Shown here one piece after another: positions 19,589-28,018 of a DNA stretch of 64,000 nucleotides (positions within the stretch are counted from its first letter, which is position 1; each line of letters opens with the position of its first letter). A program made the translations under genes and the position numbers. The stretch is from assembly GCF_003434305.1 (NCBI RefSeq), contig NZ_QKKX01000079.1:1-64000 (forward strand), given 5' to 3'. Origin of the DNA: Micromonospora sp. MW-13. GTDB lineage: Bacteria > Actinomycetota > Actinomycetes > Mycobacteriales > Micromonosporaceae. Below the pieces are notes generated by a model. It saw only the letters and a program-made list of their open reading frames with translations. It made no database searches and was not told where the DNA came from.

Positions 19589-20845
19589 TCAGCCGGCGAG
19601 CGCGCGCAGGACCCCACGCACGTCGTCGAGGTCGGCGCCTCGCGCGACGAGGGGTTTGATCCGGTTGGCGGCCCGCGCCCCGCCGACACCGACCGCGCCG
19701 ACCACCGCCTCATCGAGGGTGTAGGCGACAAGGAAGCGCTGCTGGTCGGGCGCGCCGAACACGACGTGCTCGGCTCGGTCGCGGCCGGGCGAGCCGAGCA
19801 TGGTCAGCTTGATCGGACCGAGGTAGGTGCTGAAGGAGACCACCTCTGCGGTGGACGCGGCGTCGTCGGGTTCACCGCCGTAGAGGTTGAGGTCGGTCAG
19901 GACCGTGCGCGCGGCGCGGCGCCCTTGCCGCAGCGCCTCGCCCCAATGCTCAAGCCGTATGGGTGAAGTCGCTCCCGGTCGGGCGGCGAGGTCCCCGGCC
20001 GCGTAGAGGCCCGAATGGCCCACGACGCGTTGCTCACCGTCGACGAGCAGCCCCGCGGCTGACGGATGCTCGGCGATGCCGCTTCCCGCGAGCCAGTCGG
20101 TGTCCAGCCGGGCGCCGACGGCACTGACGACGGCGGCGGCGGGCAGGACAGTGCCGTCGGACAGGGTGACCGTCAGCGGTTGCCGCTGGCCGCCGGGCGC
20201 GCGCACGGCAGCGACGGTGGCGCCCATGTGCAGCACCACGCCCTGGGCGGTGAGGGTGTCGGCCGCCCACGTACCGACCAGCGGACCCACGTGCCCCGAC
20301 AGCGGATGATCAGCGGGATCGACGAGCGTGACAGCGCAGCCGAGCTGTTGCAGGGAGGCGGGGACCTCGCTGCCGATCAGGCCCGCGCCGGCGACGACGA
20401 CCGGCCCCGCCGCGGCGAGCTGCCGCAACCGCGCCGTGTGCGCGGGCGTGCGCAGCGGCAGCACTCGGTGCGCCGCTGCAGGATCGATGTCCGCGTCCAG
20501 ACCGCGGGGCTGCGCGCCGGTGGCGATCACCACCGCGTCGGCCGCCAACTCCCTACCGGTGGACAACGTGACCGTGCGGCTGTGCGCATCGAGGCCGACC
20601 GCGGCGACGTCCAGTAGCCACCTGATGTCCGGGTGGTCCAGCTCGGCCAGGGTGATCTCGTGTTCGCCGGCCGCGCCGGACAGCAGGCCCTTGTTGACGG
20701 TGGTCCGGTTGTAGGGCCGCCGCGCCTCGACGGACACGACGGTCACGTCCAGGACGTAACCGTCTGTCTCGGCGGTGGCGGCCAGCGCCCGCGCGCACGC
20801 CCCACCGGCAGCCCCGCCACCGACAACCACAACCCTGATCGCCAT
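19589..20845 (-). CDS. FAD-dependent pyridine-nucleotide oxidoreductase (ferredoxin-reductase-like)
   Basis: The real start is ATG 20845 (AAAGGGG upstream); the longer open frame runs antisense through copZ. The 418-residue product has the N-terminal FAD Rossmann motif VVVVGGGAAGGACARALA, the conserved RPYNRTTVNKGLLSG patch, the second NAD(P)H-binding motif VVVAGAGLIGSEVPASLQQL, and the FAD-contact motif GLYAAGDLA with the nearby LEHWGEALRQG. This is the rubredoxin/ferredoxin reductase-type architecture. It probably passes electrons from NAD(P)H to a small acceptor; in a copper operon with an AhpD-like protein a redox-defence role is plausible. A CsoR-like palindrome lies 46 bases upstream, shared with the divergent copZ. 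Confidence 0.88.
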   Translation of the reverse strand: MAIRVVVVGGGAAGGACARALAATAETDGYVLDVTVVSVEARRPYNRTTVNKGLLSGAAGEHEITLAELDHPDIRWLLDVAAVGLDAHSRTVTLSTGRELAADAVVIATGAQPRGLDADIDPAAAHRVLPLRTPAHTARLRQLAAAGPVVVAGAGLIGSEVPASLQQLGCAVTLVDPADHPLSGHVGPLVGTWAADTLTAQGVVLHMGATVAAVRAPGGQRQPLTVTLSDGTVLPAAAVVSAVGARLDTDWLAGSGIAEHPSAAGLLVDGEQRVVGHSGLYAAGDLAARPGATSPIRLEHWGEALRQGRRAARTVLTDLNLYGGEPDDAASTAEVVSFSTYLGPIKLTMLGSPGRDRAEHVVFGAPDQQRFLVAYTLDEAVVGAVGVGGARAANRIKPLVARGADLDDVRGVLRALAG

Positions 20846-20890
20846 GCCGCACCCCTTTCCCTGATTACCCCTACCCCGTAGTTGTAGCAC

Positions 20891-20907
20891 ATACCCACAG
20901 GGGGTAT
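20891..20907. promoter_or_regulatory. CsoR-like operator between the FAD oxidoreductase and copZ
   Basis: ATACCCACAGGGGGTAT is a near-perfect palindrome of the same type as those at csoR, centrally placed in the divergent promoter. A weaker C-tract (TACCCCTACCCCGTA, 20867-20881) lies beside it. Confidence 0.7.
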
Positions 20908-20971
20908 CGTCGGGCGGGCCGGGCGACGCACTGCCGGCGACAAAGAGAACAGCAGAGGGGAGCGCTGCGCC

Positions 20972-21181
20972 ATGGCGAGCAGCACGTACACCGTCAAGGG
21001 CATGACCTGCGGGCACTGCGCCGGCTCGGTCACCGCCGAAGTACAGAAGATCGACGGCGTCGTCGACGTGGCCGTCGACGTGCCAGCCGGTCAGGTCACC
21101 ATCACCAGCAACGCCCCGGTCAGCGACGACGCAGTCGCCGAAGCGGTCGAGGAGGCCGGGTACGAACTCGTCCGGGCCTGA
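20972..21181 (+). CDS. copZ: CopZ-like copper chaperone (HMA domain)
   Basis: A 69-residue single heavy-metal-associated domain with the metal loop KGMTCGHCAGSV (Cys at 12 and 15) and the ferredoxin-like beta-alpha-beta pattern through EEAGYELVRA. It carries Cu(I) in the cytosol and hands it to CopA or CsoR. GAGGGGA sits about ten bases before the ATG. It is transcribed away from the FAD oxidoreductase through a shared copper operator, and a long GC hairpin follows the stop codon. Confidence 0.93.
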   Translation: MASSTYTVKGMTCGHCAGSVTAEVQKIDGVVDVAVDVPAGQVTITSNAPVSDDAVAEAVEEAGYELVRA

Positions 21182-21189
21182 CACCTGCG

Positions 21190-21222
21190 TCGCGCCGGGC
21201 CGGCCCGACCGGCCCGGCGCGA
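21190..21222 (+). terminator. Terminator hairpin after copZ
   Basis: Fourteen-base perfect arms TCGCGCCGGGCCGG / CCGGCCCGGCGCGA with a five-base loop, starting eight bases after the copZ stop. Confidence 0.75.
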
Positions 21223-21331
21223 CGGCTTTCCAGCGGGCAGACTGCGCTTGGTGTCAGGCGCCGGTGATCGCGTCCACCACTTCGGTGGCTCGCCACTCGT
21301 GCTGGGCATACGCGTACGGGAACGCCGTGAA

Positions 21332-21430
21332 GCGCCGTGGCGGCGTCGACGGCGTCGCCACGGCGCTCCCGCCCACGGTGCGCGGCGCCTTGCGGCGACC
21401 AACGCGGCGGCCCGGCGGGGCCGCCGCGTT
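21332..21430. repeat. Two consecutive perfect GC hairpins
   Basis: GCGCCGTGGCG (21332-21342) pairs with CGCCACGGCGC (21356-21366), and AACGCGGCGGCCC (21401-21413) pairs with GGGCCGCCGCGTT (21418-21430). They lie downstream of the broken C39 peptidase gene and opposite the copZ terminator, so they may end leftward transcription. Confidence 0.55.
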
Positions 21431-21454
21431 GGCTGCAGCGCACGTCGTGGGTTG

Positions 21455-22091
21455 TCAGGCGGAGTAGCCGCGCGAGGCAGTCCACTCGGCCAGCTCGCCG
21501 ACCGGCTGCCACGGGTCGGCGATCTTCACCTGGTCCCCGTCGTAGGCCACCACGGTCAGGTAGTGCCTCGCGCACCACGCCGTCGCCGTCGGTGCCCGCG
21601 CCGATGATGTTGACCACCGCAACGCGGTCGTTGTCGATCGCGGCGGTCAGGTCGTCGGTGAGGCGGCGCACCTCGTCTGCGGTGGCCGTGTCGTTCGGGA
21701 TCTCGCCGGTGGTGTAGACGTCCTCGCCGAGCTCGTCGTTGAGGACCCGGCTGATGTCGAACGCTGACGCTGTCCCGGCGACGGTGGTGCCCAGCTTCTC
21801 CGCCAGCTCGTCCTGGCTCTGGATCTTGCCCTAAGCGCTGAGCGCGATGCGGGTCGACGCCGGGCCGCAGAAGTAGAGGTTGGGCTGCTCCTGGAAGCGG
21901 TAGTCGACGTGCTTGTCCGACGTCTTGCCTGCCTGCTGCGTGGCGGCGACCGACGGCACCGACGACGGCGCGGCCAGCGCACCCGTGACCGATGCGGCGA
22001 CGCTGGTGGCGAGGGTCAGCCCGGCCACGCCGAGCGCACCGCGTCGCCCGATGCGGATACGGGCCATGGTCCATCGCGTGTGGGTGTTCAT
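21455..22091 (-). pseudogene. C39-like (papain-fold) secreted peptidase, inactivated by a stop codon and a frameshift
   Basis: The frame opens at ATG 22091 with a basic, twin-arginine-like signal region (RIRIGRRGALGVAGLTLATS) and continues into the C39_2 catalytic segment QEQPNLYFCGPASTRIALSA carrying the nucleophilic Cys. There an in-frame TAG follows. The same frame continues with plausible protein (KIQSQDELAEKLGTTVAGTA and so on) until about 21575, where a shift is needed to reach the His/Asp segment HYLTVVAYDGDQVKIADPW and the C-terminal TASRGYSA ending at 21455. All three catalytic elements survive, so the gene is recently broken or misread. It sits in the copper island without an obvious metal link. 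Confidence 0.75.
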
Positions 22092-22364
22092 CGTTTGTCA
22101 CCTTCCCCTCGGGGTGACCAGACCGGGTGTTGATCGGGCTGGCATCACGGGGATGCGCCATCTGGCTTTGGGTGCCGGAAATGGCGAACGCCGGGGCGAG
22201 GCTGCTCCGGCGTACACCTGCGCAACCGGCGACAGCCGGCCGGCATTCCGACATCAGGGCGCCGGGGGAGGTCCCTCGTTCCGCGAATCCGACAGTCCCC
22301 GTAGATAGGCGGATGCCGGCATCGTCATATCGAGGCCGGGGCCGAGGCCGTCTGCACGTGGCGG

Positions 22365-22393
22365 CGGCCGGACCCCGAGGTGGGGTCCGGCCG
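22365..22393 (-). terminator. Terminator hairpin after the DUF305 gene
   Basis: Twelve-base perfect arms CGGCCGGACCCC / GGGGTCCGGCCG with loop GAGGT, 15 bases beyond the stop codon. The region 22092-22364 to its left holds no gene that I can support. Confidence 0.7.
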
Positions 22394-22407
22394 TCGTGTC
22401 GTCGGCC

Positions 22408-23043
22408 TTACAGGCGGTCGAGGATCCTCTGCAGGGTCTGCACCTCGGCGGCCTGGTCCGCTTCGATCTTCGCGGCGAGGGCCTTGGCGTCCGGATTGGC
22501 GCCGTCGGCCTGCTCGGTCTTGGCCATCTCGATGGCGCCCTTGTGATGGTCGATCATCATCTGGGCGAACATCTTGTCGAATTCGGTGCCCTTGGTCGCC
22601 TTGAGCATGTTCATCTGCTCGTCGTCGGCCATGCCCGGCATCCCGGATGGGTTGGCGCCGTGCATGTTGTGCCCCTCGGGGGCGGCGGTGGGCTTACCCC
22701 ACGCCGTCAGCCAGCCGGTCATTGTCGCGATCTCCGGGTCCTGCGCGGCCTTGATCTTCAGCGCGAGGTTCTTCAACTCCGGGTCGCTGGCGCGCGCCGG
22801 CGCCAGATCGGCCATCTCTACGGCTTGCCGGTGGTGCGGAATCATCATCTGGGCGAACATGACGTCGGCGTCATTGGCGGTGGCGCTGCTCGGCGCCGAC
22901 GCGGAAGCGGCCGCGGTCGGGCTTCCGCCGCTGCCGTGATCCATGCCGCCCATGTCGTCGCCGCAGGCCGTGGCGAACAGGAGCAGAGCGGGCAGGGTGC
23001 CGCCGGCCATCAGGGCGCGGCGCAGTGCGCTGGTGCGCTTCAT
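22408..23043 (-). CDS. DUF305 family lipoprotein, probable extracytoplasmic copper-binding protein
   Basis: A 211-residue exported protein starting at ATG 23043. The signal peptide ends in a lipobox (LLLFATAC, Cys27), so it should be a lipoprotein. The mature part opens with a Met/His-rich stretch (DDMGGMDHGSGG) and then two DUF305 repeats, each with the hallmark FAQMM-x-x-HH: MMIPHHRQAVEMA and MMIDHHKGAIEMA. DUF305 folds as ferritin-like helical bundles and is known next to copper genes (CopM-type proteins bind copper). A role in sequestering copper outside the membrane is therefore likely. DUF6153 and copB genes lie upstream on the same strand. Confidence 0.88.
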   Translation of the reverse strand: MKRTSALRRALMAGGTLPALLLFATACGDDMGGMDHGSGGSPTAAASASAPSSATANDADVMFAQMMIPHHRQAVEMADLAPARASDPELKNLALKIKAAQDPEIATMTGWLTAWGKPTAAPEGHNMHGANPSGMPGMADDEQMNMLKATKGTEFDKMFAQMMIDHHKGAIEMAKTEQADGANPDAKALAAKIEADQAAEVQTLQRILDRL

Positions 23044-23114
23044 GGTGACGAATGCCTTTCGGTCGATGATGTGCGGATGACGGAACCTTCGGTCGCGTGA
23101 CCGAAAGACGCGTT

Positions 23115-23558
23115 CTATATCCGCACGACCGACGCGGCGGCGACACGTAGGCCCAGCAACGGCACAGGCGGGCCGCACCCGCTGCGGTGAACCGCGAGAC
23201 CTGTGCGGGCAGCAGGCCGCTGGCGGCGGGCGTCCGCACGCTGCAGGACAAGCCCAATGGCCAGGCCGAATGCGCCGAGCACCGCCAGGCACACCGAGAA
23301 CAGGTCGAAGGTGATGCCCCCGCCGGTCGGCGGCGCGACGCCGTCAGCGAGCACAGGCATGCCTCCGGGACTATCGAGACCCGAAGCGGCGAGCATGCCG
23401 TGCGGCCGGTCGGCGGCCGGGGTGTCGTGCCCGCGAACGGCGTGGCGGCCATGACCGACGGTATGCACTCCCGCAACACCGAACGCCAGCACAACGAGCA
23501 GCAGCACCCGCGACAGGCCGATCATCCTGCCGCCGCCGTGGCATGTTGCCCTGCTCAT
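23115..23558 (-). CDS. DUF6153-like small membrane/secreted protein
   Basis: A 147-residue frame from ATG 23558; a shorter start at 23525 (MIGLSRVLLLVV) is also possible and would begin directly with the hydrophobic segment. After that helix come scattered His and Met residues (HTVGHGRHAVRGH), then a second hydrophobic segment (FSVCLAVLGAFGLAIGLVL) and a basic tail ending in VVRI. Short proteins with this two-helix pattern and His-rich middle (DUF6153) occur with DUF305 genes in actinobacterial copper clusters. The function is unknown; copper handling is inferred from the company it keeps. Confidence 0.6.
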   Translation of the reverse strand: MSRATCHGGGRMIGLSRVLLLVVLAFGVAGVHTVGHGRHAVRGHDTPAADRPHGMLAASGLDSPGGMPVLADGVAPPTGGGITFDLFSVCLAVLGAFGLAIGLVLQRADARRQRPAARTGLAVHRSGCGPPVPLLGLRVAAASVVRI

Positions 23559-23634
23559 CTCGATCCAGAGTAATGGGTAGCGTGACGGCAGGCGGCCCGG
23601 TCGGATCATTGCGACCAGGCCGCCCTGCACGCTG

Positions 23635-25833
23635 TCAGTGCTGCCCGGGCGTGAGCGTGACCCGGCGCAGCAGCTGCGCGTTCAGCGCCACCACGATGGT
23701 GGAGGCGGACATCAGCACCGCACCCACCGCCGGGCTGAGCGTCACCCCCGCCCACGCGAGGACGCCTGCGGCGAGGGGGATCGCCACCACGTTGTATCCC
23801 GCGGCCCAGGCCAGGTTCTGGATCATCTTGCGGTAGGAGGCTCGGGACAGCCGGATCACGCCGGTGACGCCGCGCGGGTCCGACGAGGCCAAAATGACCC
23901 CGGCGGATTCGATCGCCACGTCGGTGCCGGCCCCGATGGCCAGTCCGACGTCGGCGCGGGCCAAAGCCGGGGCGTCGTTGACGCCGTCGCCGACCATCGC
24001 CACCCTCAGCCCCCGGGCCTGCAGGTCGGCGACCGCCTTGTCCTTGTCCGCGGGCAGCACCTCGGCGAAGACCTCGTCCACCCCTTGCCGGAAACGCAGA
24101 TCCGCCGCGACCGCCTCGGCGACCGGCCGGGCATCTCCGGTGATCATCACGATCTTCTTGACGCCCTGCTCGCGCAGCTCGGCGATCGCGTCGCGGGCCT
24201 CCGGTCGCACCTCGTCCTCCAACGCGAACGCGCCCACCGCAACCGGTTGGCCGGCCTGAGGCAGTCGGACCAGGTGCAGCACCGCCGCGCCCCGTTGCGA
24301 CCATGTTCCGGTCGTGGTCGCCAGTTCGTCGGGGACCCGCGCGTCGAGTTCCCGCAGCAGGGCGGGGCCACCCACCGCCCACGTGGTGCCGTCCACGACC
24401 GCCTGGACGCCGCGACCGGTCAACGACCGAAAGTCTCGGGCGACCGCCCGCAGCCCCCGGTCCTGTGCGACCGCGACCAGAGCCTTGGCCAGAGGATGTT
24501 CGCTGTCGGCCTCGACCGCGCCGGCGACGCGCAGCACCTCGTCCTCGCTCACCCCGCCGGCGGCGGCCGTGGCGGTGACGGTGTGCGTGCCCTTGGTCAG
24601 GGTGCCGGTCTTGTCGAACAGCACCGCATCCACGGTGCGCATCCGCTCCAGGGCGAGGCGGTCCTTGACCAGGATCCCGGCCTTGGCCGACAGCGCGGTG
24701 GACAGCGCGATCACCAGCGGGATGGCCAGCCCGAGGGCGTGGGGGCAGGCGATGACCAGGACCGTCACCGTCCGGATCACCGACTGGTCCGGGTCACCGA
24801 GCGCCAGCCAGACGGCGAAGGTGACCAGCGCGGCGGCCGTGGCGACGTAGAACAGCATCGCCGCGAACCGGTCAGCCAAAACCTGCGCCCGACCGGAGGA
24901 TGCCTGCGCCTGCGCCACGAGCCGACCGATGCCGGCCAGCGCGGTGTCCTCCCCGATCGCGTCGATGCGGACCCGCAGCGCGGAGTCGGTGGCCACCGTG
25001 CCAGCCACGACCCGGTCTCCGACACCGCGGGGTACCGGCCGGGACTCGCCCGTGATCATCGACTCGTCCAGCTCGGCGGCTCCGTCAACGATCCGACCGT
25101 CCGCGGGCACCCGCCCGCCGGAGCGGACCAGCACGACGTCGTCCAACCGCAGCTCGGCCACCGCAACCCCGTGCACCGTGCCGTCGGGGTCAACGCGTTC
25201 GGCGTCGTCGGGCAGCAGCGCGGCGAGTGCGGACAGCGCGCCCTGCGCCTGGCCGATGGCCTTCATCTCCTGCCAGTGACCCAGCAGCATGATCGTGACC
25301 AGCGCGGCCAGCTCCCACCAGAAGTCCAGGTCGAACGCGCCCAGGCTGGTGGCCATCGAGGCGACGTACGCCACCGTGATCGCCATCGAGATCAACAGCA
25401 TCATCCCCGGCGCCCGGTCACGAACCTCACGGACACCGCCGACCAGAAACGGCCAACCCCCGTAGAAGAAGACCACCGAGCCCAGGACCGGGCCAACCCA
25501 GTCCATGCCGGGAAAGTCGAGGGTGTAGCCGAACCAGTCCATCACCATGTGGCTGGTCGCCACGATCGGGACCGTCAACGCCAGACTCAACCAGAACTTG
25601 CGACGAAACTGCTCCGGGTCGTGCCCCGCGTGCTTGTCATGACCCCCGTGCCCGCCCGCGGCATCGTGCCCCGCATGGTGGTGACCACCGCGCGGGCCAT
25701 CCGGCGCCCCGGCACCGCCTGCATGACCGTCGTGCGGTCCGCCGCCGGGATGCTCACCCCCCGGCACCTGATGGCCGTGATGCTGCGTCCCACTGGTGCC
25801 GGCATCGGCGTCGGTCCCGTGTTCGTGTCTCAT
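23635..25833 (-). CDS. copB: CopB-type copper-translocating P-type ATPase with His-rich N-terminus
   Basis: The start is ATG 25833, which has GGAGGTGG five bases upstream; the open frame extends 12 codons further without a better site. The 732 residues begin with about 70 residues very rich in His and Gly (PGGGPHDGHAGG, GHHHAGHDAAGG, DKHAGHDPEQ) in place of an HMA domain. The P1B core follows: ITGESRPV actuator, ACPHALGLAIP in the membrane, DKTGTLTKGT, SEHPLAKAL and GDGVNDAPALARADVGLAIG. The CPH motif and His-rich extension are the marks of P1B-3 (CopB) pumps, associated with Cu(II)/Ag export, complementing CopA. A CsoR-like operator lies immediately upstream. Confidence 0.93.
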   Translation of the reverse strand: MRHEHGTDADAGTSGTQHHGHQVPGGEHPGGGPHDGHAGGAGAPDGPRGGHHHAGHDAAGGHGGHDKHAGHDPEQFRRKFWLSLALTVPIVATSHMVMDWFGYTLDFPGMDWVGPVLGSVVFFYGGWPFLVGGVREVRDRAPGMMLLISMAITVAYVASMATSLGAFDLDFWWELAALVTIMLLGHWQEMKAIGQAQGALSALAALLPDDAERVDPDGTVHGVAVAELRLDDVVLVRSGGRVPADGRIVDGAAELDESMITGESRPVPRGVGDRVVAGTVATDSALRVRIDAIGEDTALAGIGRLVAQAQASSGRAQVLADRFAAMLFYVATAAALVTFAVWLALGDPDQSVIRTVTVLVIACPHALGLAIPLVIALSTALSAKAGILVKDRLALERMRTVDAVLFDKTGTLTKGTHTVTATAAAGGVSEDEVLRVAGAVEADSEHPLAKALVAVAQDRGLRAVARDFRSLTGRGVQAVVDGTTWAVGGPALLRELDARVPDELATTTGTWSQRGAAVLHLVRLPQAGQPVAVGAFALEDEVRPEARDAIAELREQGVKKIVMITGDARPVAEAVAADLRFRQGVDEVFAEVLPADKDKAVADLQARGLRVAMVGDGVNDAPALARADVGLAIGAGTDVAIESAGVILASSDPRGVTGVIRLSRASYRKMIQNLAWAAGYNVVAIPLAAGVLAWAGVTLSPAVGAVLMSASTIVVALNAQLLRRVTLTPGQH

Positions 25834-25871
25834 ATCGTCCACCTCCACCAGCACCTCCACCAGCACCATAA

Positions 25872-25885
25872 ACCCCTTGGGGGTA
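25872..25885 (-). promoter_or_regulatory. CsoR-like operator upstream of copB
   Basis: Read on the minus strand the site is TACCCCCAAGGGGT, identical over 14 bases to the second operator in front of csoR (within 14762-14777). It lies about 40 bases before the copB start codon. Confidence 0.72.
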
Positions 25886-26019
25886 CCTGTGGTGATTCTT
25901 GCTCAGACCTTGCAAGCGATACATCGGCTGGCGACGGTTTCCCGCAGAATCTACGTGCCACTGAGCGGTAGCCGGCGGGTCATGTCGAGCTTGACCTCGC
26001 CGTACGGGGCGACGTTGGG

Positions 26020-26490
26020 CGCGGGCCGCCGGCCCGACATGGTGGGGCAGGGCGAACGTCCGCCGATCCGGTGGTGCTCCAAAGTGGTGGGTGTAGTCGG
26101 CGGGGCTGGAGTTGAGGTAGAACGTCCAGTCCAGGCCGACGGGGATCGGTGCCACGGTGTACTGGCAGCGCGGCGGTTCCAGACGCAGGAAGTCGCGCAG
26201 CGTGCCGGGGGCGTCGAGCTGGCCGCGGTGGGCGGTGTAGCCGGCGTAGCGCAGCGTGCGGCGCGAGTCGAGCAGCCGGCGGCCAGTGGAGGCGCGGCCG
26301 TCGGCGAACACCACGAGATCGGCGGCCTCGCGGGAGCCGTCGCCGAACGTCAGCAGGGGTTGTCCGTTGCGGGCACCGAGCGCGGCGACACGGCGACCGG
26401 TGCGCAGCATCCCGCTGGGCAGGCGGGTGGCCAGCGCGGTGTGCAGCAGCGACCATGTGGTGTTGCGGCCCGGGTAGACCTGCCGGAGGG
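26020..26490 (-). pseudogene. FAD-dependent monooxygenase, internal fragment only
   Basis: The minus strand carries about 150 residues resembling the middle of a PheA/TfdB-type FAD monooxygenase: TTWSLLHTALATRLPSGMLR, FADGRASTGRRLLDSRRTLR and GLDWTFYLNSSPADYTHHFG. The FADGR segment corresponds to the GADG motif of the family. The N-terminal GxGxxG domain and the C-terminal GD motif are missing, and no credible start codon precedes the similarity. It lies between copB and a transposase remnant, in keeping with rearranged DNA. Confidence 0.6.
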
Positions 26491-26711
26491 TGTGCGCGGC
26501 ACCCGGAGACGTCCGGCACGCGGGGCGGCCCGACATGAGCCCGGCCCCCTGGCGGCGGGCGCAAGCCCCGTCCGGGTCTGGCCCTTGGTGGCCGCCATCG
26601 GGAACTTCCGCACCCTCAAACCGGCCCCTGTCAGCTCTGGCGAACGCCCCCCGGGTCTGACACGGATCTGACAAGGCCCTGAAGGGACCATCACCTGGTC
26701 TGACAGCGCCC

Positions 26712-26861
26712 GACTCCCGGGCAGCCCAAAGCCTTGGCAGGTCACGAGGCGGGCTGACCACCAAGGTGCACCTGCTGGCCGAGGGCCGGGGCCGGGTCCT
26801 AGGCCAGCGGGTCACGCCCGGCCAGGCGGCCGACACCAGAGAGCTGGTGGCGCTGGTTGAG
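26712..26861 (+). pseudogene. IS5-family transposase fragment
   Basis: A 50-residue run on the plus strand reads GRSRGGLTTKVHLLAEGRGR followed by VLGQRVTPGQAADTRELVAL, the segment after the first catalytic Asp of IS5 (IS427-like) DDE transposases. Both ends of the gene are missing. There is no match in frame to the other IS5 remnant at 58.1 kb, so it represents a separate element. Confidence 0.7.
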
Positions 26862-26896
26862 TTTCCCCCGCTGATGGAGCCGCGTAGCCTCGGTCC

Positions 26897-27574
26897 ATGT
26901 ATCTGCGGCTGGTGGTCGGGCCATCACGGCTACGCGACTGCGCACATATGCTGAAGCAGTCCGGCGAGGCGTTCCTGTTCTCGGACGAGGCGGCGGAGTA
27001 TTACGAGGGTCTCGTGGCCGGCGCAAAGGTAGTGGCGGAGAGCTTCCCGTTCGCGGCATGGGCGGAGCCGGATGATGCCCCGTTGCACCTCGGCCGGGTG
27101 GACGGGCAGATCATTTCCGGTCTGCGGTGGTCGGCCGCCCAGCTGGCGGTCTCCGGGCAGGTGTCGGGAGAAGCCCCGGCTGGGGCCGAGGACTGGTTGT
27201 TCTCCGACCCGGTGGTCGCTACCACCTGGGACCGCGGCCCCGAGTACGTTGCCAATGGCGGTCGCTGCGGCGCCGCGCCGGCGATCACCGGTACCGAGCG
27301 ACTCGGAGCTTTCGACCATTTCTTGCACCATGCCGGTGAACCAGTGGTCTATTCACCGGCCGATTTTGCCCCGGTAGTCAGAGACAGTAGTGCTTCCGGT
27401 GCCGTTGTGCTTTCAGCGCCCCGGCTGATCGCTGAGTTGCGCTACCTCGCCGCGGTTCTGGACATCGATCCGGCCGCGGACGGCGACGACTGCGGCGGCG
27501 GGATCCACGCGCTCCTGGCCGCTGCCCAGGCGGCTACCACCGCTGGCGCCGCACTGGTGTCGGAATACGCGTGA
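26897..27574 (+). CDS. Hypothetical protein
   Basis: A 225-residue frame with good codon bias, starting at ATG 26897 and ending just before a repeat-rich zone. I do not recognise the family. It appears soluble: no signal peptide or membrane segment, acidic overall, with a helical N-terminus (CAHMLKQSGEAFLFSDEAAE) and an Ala-rich helical C-terminus. There is no strong ribosome site; the start may be slightly wrong. It is flanked by IS5 and IS3 fragments, so it may be island cargo. The frame is probably real because its codon use matches the neighbours and competing frames are broken. Confidence 0.55.
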   Translation: MYLRLVVGPSRLRDCAHMLKQSGEAFLFSDEAAEYYEGLVAGAKVVAESFPFAAWAEPDDAPLHLGRVDGQIISGLRWSAAQLAVSGQVSGEAPAGAEDWLFSDPVVATTWDRGPEYVANGGRCGAAPAITGTERLGAFDHFLHHAGEPVVYSPADFAPVVRDSSASGAVVLSAPRLIAELRYLAAVLDIDPAADGDDCGGGIHALLAAAQAATTAGAALVSEYA

Positions 27575-27804
27575 CCCAGTGGTCGCGAGAGGTGCTGTTG
27601 GATTGGGTGGGGGTGAGAGACCTTCGCCGTCGGGTCGTCGCAGCGGCCTGATGAAGCTGAGGGCAGCCTGAGCCGGGAGGTGCCGGGGAGGGTGGCAAGC
27701 AGCCCTGACAACGCCGGGCGTGCCAGCACTGCCAATTGGTGCGGGTCTGGGCTTCCCCCTGAGGTGTGGACACCCTGAGACTGGATGTTGGTCCAGAGGA
27801 AGGG

Positions 27805-28018
27805 GTGTCCCCGTTGGGGCGTCCATCGAAGTACACGGAAGAGTTTCAGCATGACGCGGTTGACCTGGTCCACTCGTCGGGGCGGCCGATCAACCAGGTC
27901 GCTCGTGAGTTGGGGTTGAGTCACGAGACGCTGCGGAACTGGGTCCGTAAGCGGGAGCGGCAGACCGGCACGTGTCCGGCATCGGGTGGGGACACGCCGT
28001 CGGTGGCGGACAAGGACG
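27805..28018 (+). pseudogene. IS3-family OrfA (transposase helix-turn-helix), truncated
   Basis: From GTG 27805 (GAGGAAGG just upstream) the frame reads RPSKYTEEFQHDAVDLVHSS and then a helix-turn-helix, PINQVARELGLSHETLRNWV, typical of IS3-family OrfA proteins of about 100 residues. At 28018, after the heptad-like region starts (ADKDA), the sequence runs directly into the internal part of an IS6-family transposase gene, so the end of orfA and all of orfB are missing. The junction looks like a deletion between two insertion sequences. Confidence 0.75.

Noticed and set aside
20846..21184. Upstream extension of the FAD oxidoreductase
   Set aside because: It would be antisense to the whole copZ gene; the Rossmann motif starts directly after ATG 20845.
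23635..25833. KdpB or calcium pump
   Set aside because: The CPH motif and His-rich N-terminus identify the CopB class, and the neighbours are copper genes.
23638..25971. A 777-codon plus-strand frame opposite copB
   Set aside because: Its codon pattern is the complement of the strongly conserved P-type ATPase; no motif is recognisable.
26530..26700. Possible small gene between the monooxygenase fragment and the IS5 remnant
   Set aside because: A protein-like stretch exists on the plus strand (WPLVAAIGNFRTLKPAP) but it has no start, no family and no continuation.
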